A stretch of DNA of 64,000 nt from positions 620,001 through 684,000 of the forward strand of contig NZ_QVQT02000004.1 of assembly GCF_003428625.2 (NCBI RefSeq), in the 5' to 3' direction. The translations under genes were made by a program, and so were the position numbers. Position 1 is the stretch's first letter, and every line of letters starts with the position of its first letter. Source of the DNA: Paracidobacterium acidisoli (GTDB taxonomy: Bacteria; Acidobacteriota; Terriglobia; Terriglobales; Acidobacteriaceae). Below are positions 25,489 to 34,791 of this stretch, piece after piece. Under the pieces are notes generated by a model that was not told the DNA's origin, made no database searches, and saw only the letters and a list, made by a program, of their open reading frames with translations.

Positions 25489-25727
25489 AGCAGATTCCTG
25501 ATGCCTTGTGGCAACAGTGTGCCTTTAAAACCAATCGTCGCCGAACATGGGGGTGTCCAGACTCTGTCATTTTATCTGTGAGCCGTCCTTCTTCGGCAGA
25601 CATTAGTCCTGGTCCCTCAGAAAAGGGCTTACCAGAGGCATCTGGCTTTTTATCGGGTTCCAGGAAATAAAACGTTTTTGCAGCCCGATGAAAGTCAGGT
25701 TGATGCGGTCATCCCGAGCACCCTCCG

Positions 25728-25756
25728 TTGACCACCCCTTCCCCGCTTCCTATACT
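25728..25756 (+). promoter_or_regulatory. Sigma-70 promoter of the LytTR regulator gene
   Basis: TTGACC (25728-25733), a 17-bp spacer and TATACT (25751-25756): a near-consensus promoter. The predicted transcription start is near 25763, only about 6 nt before the ATG at 25769, so the mRNA would be almost leaderless. This supports the short start of the regulator over an upstream ATG at 25688, which lies before the promoter. Confidence 0.75.
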
Positions 25757-25768
25757 CAGAGTCGTGCA

Positions 25769-26596
25769 ATGGCAATGACGGCACTCATCATCGATGACGA
25801 AGAGCTGGCCCGGGGAGAGCTGAAATATCTCCTTGATACCACCGGCAATGTCGAAGTACTCGCCGAGGGAGCCAACGGTGTTGAAGCCGTCGAGTTAATT
25901 CGCACCTGGCAGCCCGACGTGGTCTTTCTCGACGTGCAGATGCCCGGCCTGGACGGCTTTGCCGTGTTGAAGAAGCTGCTCGAAGCCGACGAAAGCAAGC
26001 ACCAGCATCTGCCGCAGATCATCTTTGCCACCGCCTTCGATCAGTACGCGGTGCGAGCCTTCGACGTAAATGCCATTGACTATCTGCTGAAGCCCTTCGA
26101 TCGTGCCCGGGTGCTCCAGGCAATCGACCGGGCCCGGCTCCGCCTGCAGGAAGTGTCTGCGGCAGAGGGGGATACAACTCCTGCCGGTCCCTCGCATGCC
26201 GACCTTCGGATCGACGCTCTGCTCCGGCTGATCGATCAGCAGCAGACCTCCAGGCCCAGCAGCGGCAAGATCATTCTCCAGGCGCACGGCCGCCTTCTGC
26301 TCGTTGATCAGAAGGACATTTGCTACGCCTCAATTGATGAAGGCACCATTACGGTGGTAACTCCGACACTGGAAGGACAATCGAAGTGCCGGACACTCGA
26401 GGAGCTTCTGGAGCTTCTCGATCCCTCCACCTTCTGGCGCGCCCACCGCTCCTACGTGGTGAATATCAATCACATCCGAGAAGTCGTGCCATGGTTCAAG
26501 AGCAGCTATCAGCTGCGCATGGACGACAAAAAGCAGACCGAGATTCCCGTAAGCCGCGCCCAGACAAAACGCCTCCGCGAGCTATTCAACCTCTAG
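25769..26596 (+). CDS. LytTR-family response regulator
   Basis: 275 residues from the ATG at 25769. The receiver domain (about 4-125) has the acidic pair Asp9-Asp10, phosphoacceptor Asp55 in VVFLDVQMPG and Lys108 in YLLKPF. The LytTR DNA-binding domain (about 170-275) has IILQAHGRLLLVDQKDICYA and FWRAHRSYVVNINHIREVVP. Such regulators are phosphorylated by LytS-like histidine kinases, but none lies next to it, so it is an orphan here. Convergent genes and hairpins follow. A near-leaderless transcript is predicted. Confidence 0.92.
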   Translation: MAMTALIIDDEELARGELKYLLDTTGNVEVLAEGANGVEAVELIRTWQPDVVFLDVQMPGLDGFAVLKKLLEADESKHQHLPQIIFATAFDQYAVRAFDVNAIDYLLKPFDRARVLQAIDRARLRLQEVSAAEGDTTPAGPSHADLRIDALLRLIDQQQTSRPSSGKIILQAHGRLLLVDQKDICYASIDEGTITVVTPTLEGQSKCRTLEELLELLDPSTFWRAHRSYVVNINHIREVVPWFKSSYQLRMDDKKQTEIPVSRAQTKRLRELFNL

Positions 26597-26622
26597 TCGA
26601 TTCACTCTTTCAAATCGGAGCC

Positions 26623-26656
26623 GGGTGCCCCATGTTCGGATTTTCAGACATAAGAA
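26623..26656. repeat. Dispersed palindromic repeat, copy 2 (diverged)
   Basis: CGGGTGCCCCATGT shared exactly with the element at 1331, then a related loop and TTTTCAGACAT. The stem has decayed at its outer end (CATAAG for CATGGG). Confidence 0.55.
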
Positions 26657-26658
26657 TT

Positions 26659-26673
26659 GCGCCCGAAGGGCGC
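26659..26673. terminator. Small hairpin between convergent genes
   Basis: GCGCCC, loop GAA, GGGCGC: 6-bp GC stem between the ends of the LytTR gene (26596) and the ferredoxin reductase gene (26695). No T-run, so termination is only suggested by position. Confidence 0.4.
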
Positions 26674-26694
26674 AGTTGCCTGAACGGCTGGTCC

Positions 26695-27492
26695 TCAGTC
26701 ATAGCGCTCGAATACAATCTGCTTCCGATCCCAGCCCATTCCCTTCAGACGGTCGCGCGTGGCCGAGACCATATCGTTCAGCCCGCAGATGTAAGCGTAA
26801 ATGTCGAAGCCGCTGACGCCATGAGCCGTGCCATTCCTCAGCGCCGTCCGTCGTTCCACAATCTGCGCGACGTGGTCCTGCACGTATCCGCGCAGCCCCT
26901 CCCAGCCCTCGTGCGGGCGGCTGAGTGAGCTCAGATACTGAAAATTCGGATGCTCCGCGGCGATCTTCTCAAAATATTTCTGATAGTAGATCTCCGTTTC
27001 ATGGCGTGTCCCATACACCAGCCAGAACTTTCGTCCCTCGCTGCGATCCTCGCCGTTCTCCGGAAAAAGCCACTCGACGAACCCCCGCATCGGAGCGATC
27101 CCCGTCCCTGTCGCAATAAAGATCGAATCGGTCAACGGCTCCTTCGGCACAAAAAGGCCATGTGGTCCATGAACCTGTACCGTCTCTCCCGGAGAAAGAT
27201 CGCACAGCAGGTTCGAGAAAAAGCCGCCCTCCACCCGGTTCACGCAGAGCGCGAAGCGGTTTCCTTCCGGAGCCGACGCGATCGAATAGGCCCGGGTCTG
27301 CTGCTTTTCCTGGGTGTCAACAGCGACCGTGGAGACGAACTGCCCGGGCGAGAAATCGAAACGCTCAAGCTCGGGAAGGGTGAATTCCAGGTGGTAGCAC
27401 TGTGCAGACTCTGAAAGCAGCAGCTTCTGGTCGAGGCGGGCAGTAAACAACTGTCTGGGCAAGGTGAGAACTCGCTCGAATCGGATTTGCAT
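26695..27492 (-). CDS. Ferredoxin/flavodoxin-NADP reductase-like flavoprotein
   Basis: 265 residues. The FAD domain has RAYSIASAP (RxYSxxS) and GGFFSNLLCDLSPGE; the NAD(P) domain has FIATGTGIAPMRGFV, the nucleotide-binding GTGxAP motif, and FWLVYGTRHETEIYYQ. The YICGLNDMV segment (CGxxxM) is typical of the FNR superfamily. No iron-sulfur domain is attached, so it needs a ferredoxin or a separate oxygenase partner. Rieske oxygenases occur in the window but far away. The C-terminus ends FERYD. Confidence 0.88.
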   Translation of the reverse strand: MQIRFERVLTLPRQLFTARLDQKLLLSESAQCYHLEFTLPELERFDFSPGQFVSTVAVDTQEKQQTRAYSIASAPEGNRFALCVNRVEGGFFSNLLCDLSPGETVQVHGPHGLFVPKEPLTDSIFIATGTGIAPMRGFVEWLFPENGEDRSEGRKFWLVYGTRHETEIYYQKYFEKIAAEHPNFQYLSSLSRPHEGWEGLRGYVQDHVAQIVERRTALRNGTAHGVSGFDIYAYICGLNDMVSATRDRLKGMGWDRKQIVFERYD

Positions 27493-27627
27493 CCAGTTTA
27501 CGGGATATTCGGTCCTCCCATATCCGCCGCATGGATGAGCTGAAAAATTCGGCCATGCTGGTTCGATCCGCCGGATTTACCTGCCTGTAATCAATGTGCG
27601 CCTGTGTTTCCGTACACTTACGCGTGT

Positions 27628-27969
27628 ATGAGCAATGAGCCGCTGACGATTGAAACTGCAGAAGGCAGCACAGAGGCAACACGAATCCTTACGCTTGCCG
27701 GCCCTCTCATCCTGTCCAACATCTTCGATCTTCAGGAAGACCTGAGAAATCACCCGGCGCCGACCACCATCATCGACCTCTCGCAGGTGCCGTATATGGA
27801 TTCGGCCGGAATGGGCGTGCTGATCAACTTTTACGTCTCCTGCCAGAAGCATGGACGCCGTCTGATCGTCGTGGCGCCGAACTACCGTGTGATCGAGCTC
27901 TTCCGCCTCACCCGCGTCGACACCCTCATCACCATCGCCGCCTCGCTCGAAGAAGCCAAAGCACTCTGA
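27628..27969 (+). CDS. STAS-domain anti-sigma factor antagonist
   Basis: 113 residues from the ATG at 27628. The compact STAS fold is seen in TRILTLAGPLILSNIFDLQ and IIDLSQVPYMDSAGMGVLI, with phosphorylatable Ser59 in the DSAGMG motif. Members such as SpoIIAA/RsbV bind anti-sigma kinases and release sigma factors when unphosphorylated. No anti-sigma kinase is nearby. The stop lies 10 bp from the convergent VWFA gene. Confidence 0.88.
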   Translation: MSNEPLTIETAEGSTEATRILTLAGPLILSNIFDLQEDLRNHPAPTTIIDLSQVPYMDSAGMGVLINFYVSCQKHGRRLIVVAPNYRVIELFRLTRVDTLITIAASLEEAKAL

Positions 27970-27978
27970 CGCATCCGG

Positions 27979-30228
27979 CTATCGGCCCGGCGCGCCCGCT
28001 GAGGCCGTTCCCGGCGTAACCGCTGGTGTCTGCCCCGGCTGCCCGGGTGCCGCCGCCGGCAACGCCGGACGAATCAGCACTGCCGTGCGCGGAAACGCGA
28101 ACGATCCGCCGGCATCATCGATCACATTGATCTGGCAGATGTATAGTCCAGGCTTCAGATCGTTCAGCGGCAGATCGAACTGGAACGCCACCGCATCGCG
28201 TGCCGGCACATTGATTTGTGTGGCCTGCACCAGCGGCGTCTCAAAGGCTTTGGCCGAGCCGTCCAGAAACTCGATGCTGGTCAGCACGTGAACCGGTGCT
28301 CCGGTGGCCGCCTCTGCTCCTGGCTTTTCCCTGTTTCCCTTCGCGTTCCCCTCCGGACCTTTCCCGGCATCGCTCTTTTCCGCAGCGGGATGTGATGGGT
28401 CGTAAATCTCATAAAGCAGATACATGTGCTGATCCTGCCGGAAAACATGCGGCAGATTCGGCACCAGCTGCATGCCATCCCGGACCAGCGGACTGTCCTG
28501 CTTTTTCCCTGCCTGCACCCGCTGGCTGGCGAGCACCACCGAGCTCATCTTCAGCGGCAGCTTCTTCATGTCCGGAACATTGATGTCTGTCTCGAACGAG
28601 CCCATCCGTCCCGTCTCGTTTTCGCGCACGACGAATTTAAGGTGATATTTGCCCGAGGGCAGCGTGAACCCCGTCGTGTACTGGATATTCTTCTGCCGCA
28701 CCTGCTGTGCCTGATCGATCGCCAGCTTCACCGTATCGCGCACGTCGCCGATATCGTGCCCCGCGGTGTCCTTCACCACGCCAATCACATCCAGCGTCGC
28801 CTTGTCGCGATCCCCGCCCTTCACAAACGGAATCTGCGATCCCGGTACCACCAGCGACACCGGTACAAAGAACCGCCCCGCATCCACACGGAAATAGAGC
28901 GCCTGCATGTACACCGCAACATCGGTTGCCGGCAGATCGCTCGCCAGCTCCTCATCCAGCTCGCGCTCGCGGTCGTCCTTCGTCGAATGCTTAAAGTCCG
29001 CCGGCGCATAGTAGCCCGACCTGTACTCGAGCTTCACATCGCTGCGATTCACCTTGATGCTCAGCCGCCTGTACCGCCCATCCCGCCGCGGATCAGTCGA
29101 GTGGAAACCGATCACGTAATACGCCGACGTGTCGCGCTGAATCCTCTCAAACGCCGGTGAAAAATCGTTCGAGTCGAAGAATGCCTTGCCGCCCGTATCC
29201 GACGACAGCGTTGCCATCACTTCCTGCGTGTTGAAATTCGAGTCGAAGTTGTTCTGTGTCGCCGCGCCGCTGTATGCGCCCGTTCCTCTCACGCTGCCCG
29301 TCGACGCATCCCCCAGTGGAGAAATCGCCTGCAGCCCGCGCGTGTCCACGCTGTAAATCGACAGATTCGACCGCACCGCCGCATTGATCGCCGCATGCAG
29401 CGATGCCTGATTCTCAATGCCGTCCCGCTGAATCCCTCCCGAGAAATACAGCAGCGACTTCTTCTCGTTGATATTCGCCAGCGACCGTGAAATATCTTCA
29501 ATCGCAAACAGCTCGCGGTCCGTGTTGATGTCGTTGTACTCCTGTTCGTCCGCCGTAAAGGAGCTAGCGTCCTCCACCTGGTTCGTCGTGCTCGTCGCGC
29601 CCGCTGCAAATCCCGAGCCCTCGTTGCCCGAGTAGCTGTTCACCGCTTTCAGCAGTAGCGGCTTGTTCGCCGTAAAGTCCTGATCGAGCGACAGCGACGT
29701 ATCCAGCGACACCACCGCCACCAGATCCGCCGGCTGCATCTGTTTGTTGATGTAGTTCCGCGCCGCCTCCTGCGCCCGCTCAATATCCTCCGGCTGCATC
29801 GACGTAATATCCCAGAACAGCACGATCAGCCTGTGATTGCGCAGCTCCGCCTGCGTCGCCGTACCGTTCTTCGCTCCAAACACTCCATTCGGAGCCTTCG
29901 CATTGATTGTCGCCTCATCCAGTGGAGCCGCCTGATCCACGCTCTCGAAATCGAAGCTCGCAATCCGCTGCGGCTTCCCGTTCTCCTGAATCTGAAAATC
30001 CTTTTCCGTCAGCCCGCGAACAATCTCGCCCGTCTTCTTATCGCGCACCACCACGTTGGTCAGCACCAGGTCGCTGTTCACCCGCAGCGTGAATGTCGAC
30101 GACGCCGGCTGCTCCTGGCTCTGATCCTGCCCCGCGCCCTGCTGTTGCGCAAACCCCGGCGCGGCCGCGATCATCGCCGCCAGCGTCCACATCAGCCCCG
30201 GGTGCCTCATCCTTCGCGTGCCTTTCAT
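27979..30228 (-). CDS. Secreted VWFA-domain protein of the acidobacterial type
   Basis: 749 residues. A signal peptide (about 12-27) leads into an N-terminal LVLTNVVVRDKKTGEIVRGL motif typical of acidobacterial VWFA proteins. The VWA core has LIVLFWDITSM, where DxT replaces the usual MIDAS DxSxS, so metal binding may be altered; SLLYFSGGIQRDGIENQASL and TGGKAFFDSND follow. About 300 residues of beta-rich C-terminal domain and a Pro/Gly/Ala-rich end follow. GAGGAG precedes the ATG. It is the third gene of the group after the DUF5666-like and TonB receptor genes and may be an exported surface-assembly factor. Confidence 0.82.
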   Translation of the reverse strand: MKGTRRMRHPGLMWTLAAMIAAAPGFAQQQGAGQDQSQEQPASSTFTLRVNSDLVLTNVVVRDKKTGEIVRGLTEKDFQIQENGKPQRIASFDFESVDQAAPLDEATINAKAPNGVFGAKNGTATQAELRNHRLIVLFWDITSMQPEDIERAQEAARNYINKQMQPADLVAVVSLDTSLSLDQDFTANKPLLLKAVNSYSGNEGSGFAAGATSTTNQVEDASSFTADEQEYNDINTDRELFAIEDISRSLANINEKKSLLYFSGGIQRDGIENQASLHAAINAAVRSNLSIYSVDTRGLQAISPLGDASTGSVRGTGAYSGAATQNNFDSNFNTQEVMATLSSDTGGKAFFDSNDFSPAFERIQRDTSAYYVIGFHSTDPRRDGRYRRLSIKVNRSDVKLEYRSGYYAPADFKHSTKDDRERELDEELASDLPATDVAVYMQALYFRVDAGRFFVPVSLVVPGSQIPFVKGGDRDKATLDVIGVVKDTAGHDIGDVRDTVKLAIDQAQQVRQKNIQYTTGFTLPSGKYHLKFVVRENETGRMGSFETDINVPDMKKLPLKMSSVVLASQRVQAGKKQDSPLVRDGMQLVPNLPHVFRQDQHMYLLYEIYDPSHPAAEKSDAGKGPEGNAKGNREKPGAEAATGAPVHVLTSIEFLDGSAKAFETPLVQATQINVPARDAVAFQFDLPLNDLKPGLYICQINVIDDAGGSFAFPRTAVLIRPALPAAAPGQPGQTPAVTPGTASAGAPGR

Positions 30229-30316
30229 ACACTCCTCATCGCGCTGTCCGTCGTGTCCCTAATCCCCGCCCGGCGAAGGGTGGGAGGCCGGGAAGCCCTC
30301 GGTGCATCGGCCTTTC

Positions 30317-30377
30317 GCTGGCCGCTCTTTAGCTGACCGTTTTTTAGCTGCCCGCTTCACCAGATGACCGCCTCTTA
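30317..30377 (+). repeat. 15-bp direct repeat array B (four units)
   Basis: Units start at 30317, 30332, 30347 and 30363 (15, 15, 16 and 15 bp): GCTGGCCGCTCTTTA, GCTGACCGTTTTTTA, then GCTGCCCGCTTCACCA and GATGACCGCCTCTTA. It fills the gap between the VWFA start (30228) and the TonB receptor stop (30385) and shares period and consensus with the arrays at 1583, 45251 and 60206. Confidence 0.75.
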
Positions 30378-30384
30378 GCAGCCT

Positions 30385-33300
30385 CTAGTATCTGAACCTC
30401 GCATTGAAGCTGAACGTGCGCATCGACCCCGCGCTCGTCACCTGGCCGTAGCTGGCCGACCCCACCGTCGTGTCCACGCCCGAATACTGCACCGTGTTGA
30501 ACACGTTATCTGCCGTCGCCCGAATCTCGAATGTCTTCGTATCGGCGAAGCGCATCGTCTTCGACGCCGACATATCGACCGACACTTTCCCCGGGCTGTC
30601 GATCGAGAAGCGTGACGCCGTTCCATACGTTGCCGCCGGTGTCGTAAACGCATCGCGGTTAAACCAGTTCTGCAGCGATCCCTCTCCGGCAATCCGTTGT
30701 CCGGATACGCGATCCGGCCGCAGCGAACCCGTGCTGCCTCTCGCCACATCTTCCGTCGCCGCCGCATACGACGGCGTCAGCGGGTTGCCCGACGCAAGCT
30801 GGAACGTCCCCGACAGCGACAGATTTTCCAGCGTCTTCGCCAGCCATCCCGTCGTGATCATGTGCGTGTCCGGTCCGAACGGCAGCTCGTACAGAAAATT
30901 GCCCTTCAGGCTGTTACGAATATCGAAGCTCGAGTTCGACTCCTCGGCCAGAATGTTCTGCCAGTTCTGCGCCACCACCAGCCCGCTGCCGCCGTTGCCG
31001 CCAACCGAGCTCGCGTCGTCGATCGAGTGCGAATACGTATACGTCGCGCCCAGCGAAATCCCGTTGCTCAGCCGCCTCCGCGCGCTCACCGCCAGCGAGT
31101 TGAAATTCGAGAACGCCACCGAATCCTCGTAGTCGTAGTACACGCCGCTCACCGACGTCGTCGCCGTGCGCCCCGGAGCATCCACCACATCCAGCCGCGT
31201 TCCCTTCGACCCCGAGTAGCCGAAGTTCAGCACAATGTTCCACGGAATCGTCCGCTGCACATTCAGGTTCCACACCTGCACATACGGCAGCCGGTAGTTC
31301 CTGTTCACCGCATAGTTGCCCAGCGTTCCCGGAGAAGGGAAGCCATTCGCCAGCGTGATATTCGCGCCGTTCGTGACCTCGTTCGTCTGCACATCGGCAA
31401 ACGGAGGCTGAAAGGCGAAATCCTGCACGAACTTTACATACTGTCCCACCGCATAGTTAATGCCGTATCCGCCGCGCACCACCGTGTCCCGCGCCGCCCG
31501 CCACGCAAAGCCCACACGAGGAGAAAAATTATTCCGCTCCGGATAGATCAGGTCCTGCGGATACTTTCCCTGGTAGGTCCCGGTCCCGTTCGGCAGCACC
31601 GGCGACGGGTCCACCGCATAGAAGTCGTTGCTTACATCAATCGTTGCCAGATGATTGTTGTTCTCCGAATACGGCGAGAAGTATTCGTATCGCAGCCCGT
31701 ACAGCAGCGTCAGGCTCGGCAGCGCTCTCCAGTCGTCCTGCGCGTAGAAGTCGTATACGTTCTCCCGCAGATACGACTTGCTGTAAGGAGCCTGCAGCGT
31801 CGTCTCCTGCGGCAGTCCGAGCAGCAGGTCCGCCAGCGAAGAGCCGCTCGTCGCCACGCCGGTAGCAGCATTTGCGCTCGTTCCCGGAGCCTCCGTGAAC
31901 AGCCCGGAGAACACATACGTTCCGGTCGAATTCGTATTCCCCAGCAGATCGTCATGCACGCGCCGGAAGTCGCCGCCGAACCGGACATTGTGTTTGCCGT
32001 GAATCCATGAGGTCGTTTCGGTGAAGGAGATGGTCTGCCCCGTGCTGAAATTCGGCTGCTGCTCGTTAAAGCCCGTGAACTGGTTCAGCGTCAGGTTCGG
32101 CAGGCCGTACAGCAGCGGATTCGACGGCAGGCCGCTCAGCCCTGCCTCGTTGGCGATGTCTGTTCCATTCGTGAAGTAGTTCGTTGTCTGAGAATTGGTG
32201 CGGTTCCATCCCAGGGTGAAGTTATTCGTCAGCCGCCCTTTGCCGATCACATATCCCAGCTGCAGCGAGTACTGGTGGCTCTGCTCCTTGCCGCCCAGAT
32301 CCGGAAAGATATTCAGATTATCCGAAGCTGAATGGCTGTAGTTGTAATTCACGTTGAGCGTCTGGTGCAGCGCGCCGTTGCCCTGTCCCAGCGCCTGCCG
32401 GATCATCCCCATCATCGGGCCGCCATTCGCGCTGCTGCCGAAGTTGTGAATGAAGCGCACTCCCACCTTCGTCGTGTTGTCCTGCTGCGAGCTCAGCCGC
32501 TGATAGTTCTGCGTGCTTCCCGGCAGATTCGGATTTGGAACATAGCCCAGCAGTGTCGACGCCTGCGTCGCAATGCAGTTTGCCGGAATCGTGTTGTTCG
32601 GAAATGGCTGCCCCGGCGTTACGCCGCTTGTCAGGCACGCCGCCGGCAGATTCGACGGTGCATAAATCGTGATGCCCTCGCCCGCCTGCGTCTTCAGGTC
32701 CGAGAAGTTTCCGCTACGCTCTTCCGCCGTCGGCACCGTCCCGTAATCGTCCACCGGAGACGATGACCGCTGTCCCGACAGCGTCAAAAACAGAATGTCC
32801 CTGGTGTCCTTTGTCAGCAGCTTCGGAATATACGGCGCACCCATGAACGTCAGCCCGAACTGGTTCGTCGCATATCCCGGCTGTGTAAACTCCTGCCCGC
32901 GAATCGCGAAGTCCTCTGCGTTCAGCGCCCCGTTGCCGCCCGACCAGAAGAACGCTCCATGCGGCTGGTTCGGCTTGAAGTTCCGGAAGTTTCCACGGAG
33001 CCCGCCGCGTCCGCCCCCGCCGCGCCCCCCTCCAAGCCCTCCGCCTCCAAATCCACCACCACCGCCGCGCTGTCCGCCCCCGGCTCCACCCTCTCCACCG
33101 TTCAGCGACTGATTCAGCTCCGCCTCATCCCGCATGCGTCCAAAATCGACTCCGGCAAACGGATTCGTCGTTCCGTTCTGTCCGTTCACCGCAACCGATT
33201 CGCTCGAGAAGTCGCTGTTTTCGGCAGACGACGGCAGCTGCACGCCGCTGTCTCCTCCCGCTCCTCCTGCCTGGATCAGATCCCGCGCAGCATTCAGCAG

Positions 33301-33810
33301 GCTCAGATTCTGAGCCCCGCCCAGATACTGCCGGGCCGTCGACGCACTCTCCGTCGTTTGTTCCTGTCGAGCCGCCCGGGAAGCAAGCATCAGCGAAAAA
33401 TCGGCCGTCTGATCGTGCGATGCGGCATTCAGCAGAGCTTCTTTCGTGTTGTCTGCGAACGCGGCGAAATCGGTTCTCACTACATAGCGTCCGCGCTGCG
33501 GAATGGTCAGGGAGTAGTGCCCGGTAATGTCCGTCGTCGTGCTGTATTTTTTCCCGGTCAGGGTGTTGGTCGCCGTCACGCTTACACCCGGCAGCGGCAC
33601 AGCCCCTGCTCCCTCGCCTGCTTTGATGCTGCCGTGAATCGTGCCTCCGCTCTCAGCGGGAGAGGGCAGAGCCTGTGCTCCCGGGGATGGAGCGGTCTGC
33701 ACCGGCGCTGGTGTCGAAGCCTGCGGCGCTCCCGTCGCCTGGGCGGAGATCACCGGCGCCACCGCCAGAAGAAATGCGAAAAGAGGATAAAGGCGCACAG
33801 CGGATCTCAC
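30385..33810 (-). CDS. TonB-dependent receptor, Oar-like, with carboxypeptidase-regulatory domain
   Basis: 1141 residues. Signal peptide (about 1-23), Pro/Ala-rich linker, then a carboxypeptidase-regulatory-like domain (GTIHGSIKAGEGAGAVPLPG... TDITGHYSLTIPQRGRY). A Gly-rich stretch (about 238-274) precedes the beta-barrel; the barrel ends FNARFRY with aromatic C-terminus, as in outer-membrane proteins. Such receptors import large polymers or peptides driven by TonB. Its start overlaps the DUF5666-like gene by 4 bp. No obvious TonB box was read. Confidence 0.88.
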   Translation of the reverse strand: MRSAVRLYPLFAFLLAVAPVISAQATGAPQASTPAPVQTAPSPGAQALPSPAESGGTIHGSIKAGEGAGAVPLPGVSVTATNTLTGKKYSTTTDITGHYSLTIPQRGRYVVRTDFAAFADNTKEALLNAASHDQTADFSLMLASRAARQEQTTESASTARQYLGGAQNLSLLNAARDLIQAGGAGGDSGVQLPSSAENSDFSSESVAVNGQNGTTNPFAGVDFGRMRDEAELNQSLNGGEGGAGGGQRGGGGGFGGGGLGGGRGGGGRGGLRGNFRNFKPNQPHGAFFWSGGNGALNAEDFAIRGQEFTQPGYATNQFGLTFMGAPYIPKLLTKDTRDILFLTLSGQRSSSPVDDYGTVPTAEERSGNFSDLKTQAGEGITIYAPSNLPAACLTSGVTPGQPFPNNTIPANCIATQASTLLGYVPNPNLPGSTQNYQRLSSQQDNTTKVGVRFIHNFGSSANGGPMMGMIRQALGQGNGALHQTLNVNYNYSHSASDNLNIFPDLGGKEQSHQYSLQLGYVIGKGRLTNNFTLGWNRTNSQTTNYFTNGTDIANEAGLSGLPSNPLLYGLPNLTLNQFTGFNEQQPNFSTGQTISFTETTSWIHGKHNVRFGGDFRRVHDDLLGNTNSTGTYVFSGLFTEAPGTSANAATGVATSGSSLADLLLGLPQETTLQAPYSKSYLRENVYDFYAQDDWRALPSLTLLYGLRYEYFSPYSENNNHLATIDVSNDFYAVDPSPVLPNGTGTYQGKYPQDLIYPERNNFSPRVGFAWRAARDTVVRGGYGINYAVGQYVKFVQDFAFQPPFADVQTNEVTNGANITLANGFPSPGTLGNYAVNRNYRLPYVQVWNLNVQRTIPWNIVLNFGYSGSKGTRLDVVDAPGRTATTSVSGVYYDYEDSVAFSNFNSLAVSARRRLSNGISLGATYTYSHSIDDASSVGGNGGSGLVVAQNWQNILAEESNSSFDIRNSLKGNFLYELPFGPDTHMITTGWLAKTLENLSLSGTFQLASGNPLTPSYAAATEDVARGSTGSLRPDRVSGQRIAGEGSLQNWFNRDAFTTPAATYGTASRFSIDSPGKVSVDMSASKTMRFADTKTFEIRATADNVFNTVQYSGVDTTVGSASYGQVTSAGSMRTFSFNARFRY

Positions 33811-34535
33811 TGACTCTGCGGCGGAGCCGCAGGTGCCTGACCGCTGCCGGAATCCGCTCCCGGTCCCTGCCCCGTTCCCATGCCGCCGAACCCGCCCCGT
33901 CCGCCTCCGCGCTGGCCCGGCTCTATGACGGTCAGTGTCGAGGCAACGAAGTTGCCGCTCTGCAGCGCGCCACGCGCCGTCAGATTATCGCCAAGCTTGA
34001 TATCGGCCAGCGTAATATCTTCGCGCCGCCGGCGAAACGAAGTGTTCTCGTCCACCGTAATTGTCTGCGTTACCTTGTCAGGGCGTTCGATCGTAATGGT
34101 CAGGTCTTTCATGGAGATCACTTTGCCGGCCGTCCACGTTTTTCCGAAATCCGCCCGCATTTTGTCGTACTGTGTCCGGTCGATCACCGCCACAAGGACT
34201 GCGCCCACCGTTTTTGCCTTATCGTCGCGGTCCCCGATCGCCATCACCATATCTCCGGCGTGAACATCGGACACTTTGATCTGCTCCCGGTCCTTCCGGA
34301 AACGAGTATTCGGCCCCGTCTCGACCTTGAAAACGTCGCCTTCCTCCGTTTTTACCGAAATTTCATTCCCGGTAACGGCCGATACGGTGCCCCGTATACT
34401 GTGAGCGGCAAAATCGCCCATCATCCCGCGTTCCTGCTGAGGCTCATCCTGGGCGAGCAGAGCAGGAGAAAATGCCGGAAAAATCAGAGTTACCAGGCAG
34501 CCGACAAGAAGAATGCGCCGCATACTGCGTTTCAT
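33807..34535 (-). CDS. Secreted DUF5666-like protein with duplicated beta domain
   Basis: 242 residues with a signal peptide (about 7-28). Two homologous units follow: IRGTVSAVTGNEISVKTEEG... and AGKVISMKDLTITIERPDK..., each ending in a stretch like SDVHAGDMVMAIG or ADIKLGDNLTARG, as in DUF5666 beta-barrel repeats. The C-terminus is Gly/Arg-rich then Gly/Pro/Ala-rich (RGGGRGGFGGMG). First gene of the group with the TonB receptor (ATGA overlap) and VWFA protein; a periplasmic helper of the receptor is a guess from context. Confidence 0.7.
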   Translation of the reverse strand: MKRSMRRILLVGCLVTLIFPAFSPALLAQDEPQQERGMMGDFAAHSIRGTVSAVTGNEISVKTEEGDVFKVETGPNTRFRKDREQIKVSDVHAGDMVMAIGDRDDKAKTVGAVLVAVIDRTQYDKMRADFGKTWTAGKVISMKDLTITIERPDKVTQTITVDENTSFRRRREDITLADIKLGDNLTARGALQSGNFVASTLTVIEPGQRGGGRGGFGGMGTGQGPGADSGSGQAPAAPPQSQ

Positions 34536-34791
34536 ATCGATTCAATTCTGCCGCCCTGAGGCTCGTGAGGACAGGCGGGCCATACCGATCCAGTGCCCGA
34601 ATAGACGGGAAAATCCCGTCAGGGGACGCAACCGGAACATCGGGCCCGGGATGCAGGATTCCTGAGCCCAGGCGGCGTTTTGCTGCATCCTTAATGCCGG
34701 GCCATTCACCGATATGTTAGCCTGGCGGGCAACGTAAACTGCTGTCTGTCGTTCCCAGAGAAAAAAGAAACAGGGCGCGGAGGGTTGTGGA

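Larger units (their letters stand above)
25448..25768. other. 321-bp divergent promoter region
   Basis: Separates the diguanylate cyclase (minus) and the LytTR regulator (plus). It holds a minus-strand -10-like TATAAT (25488-25483), a plus-strand promoter (25728-25756), and a weak CCAGA/TCTGG stem followed by five Ts (25632-25650). No repeat or small gene is evident. Confidence 0.5.
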
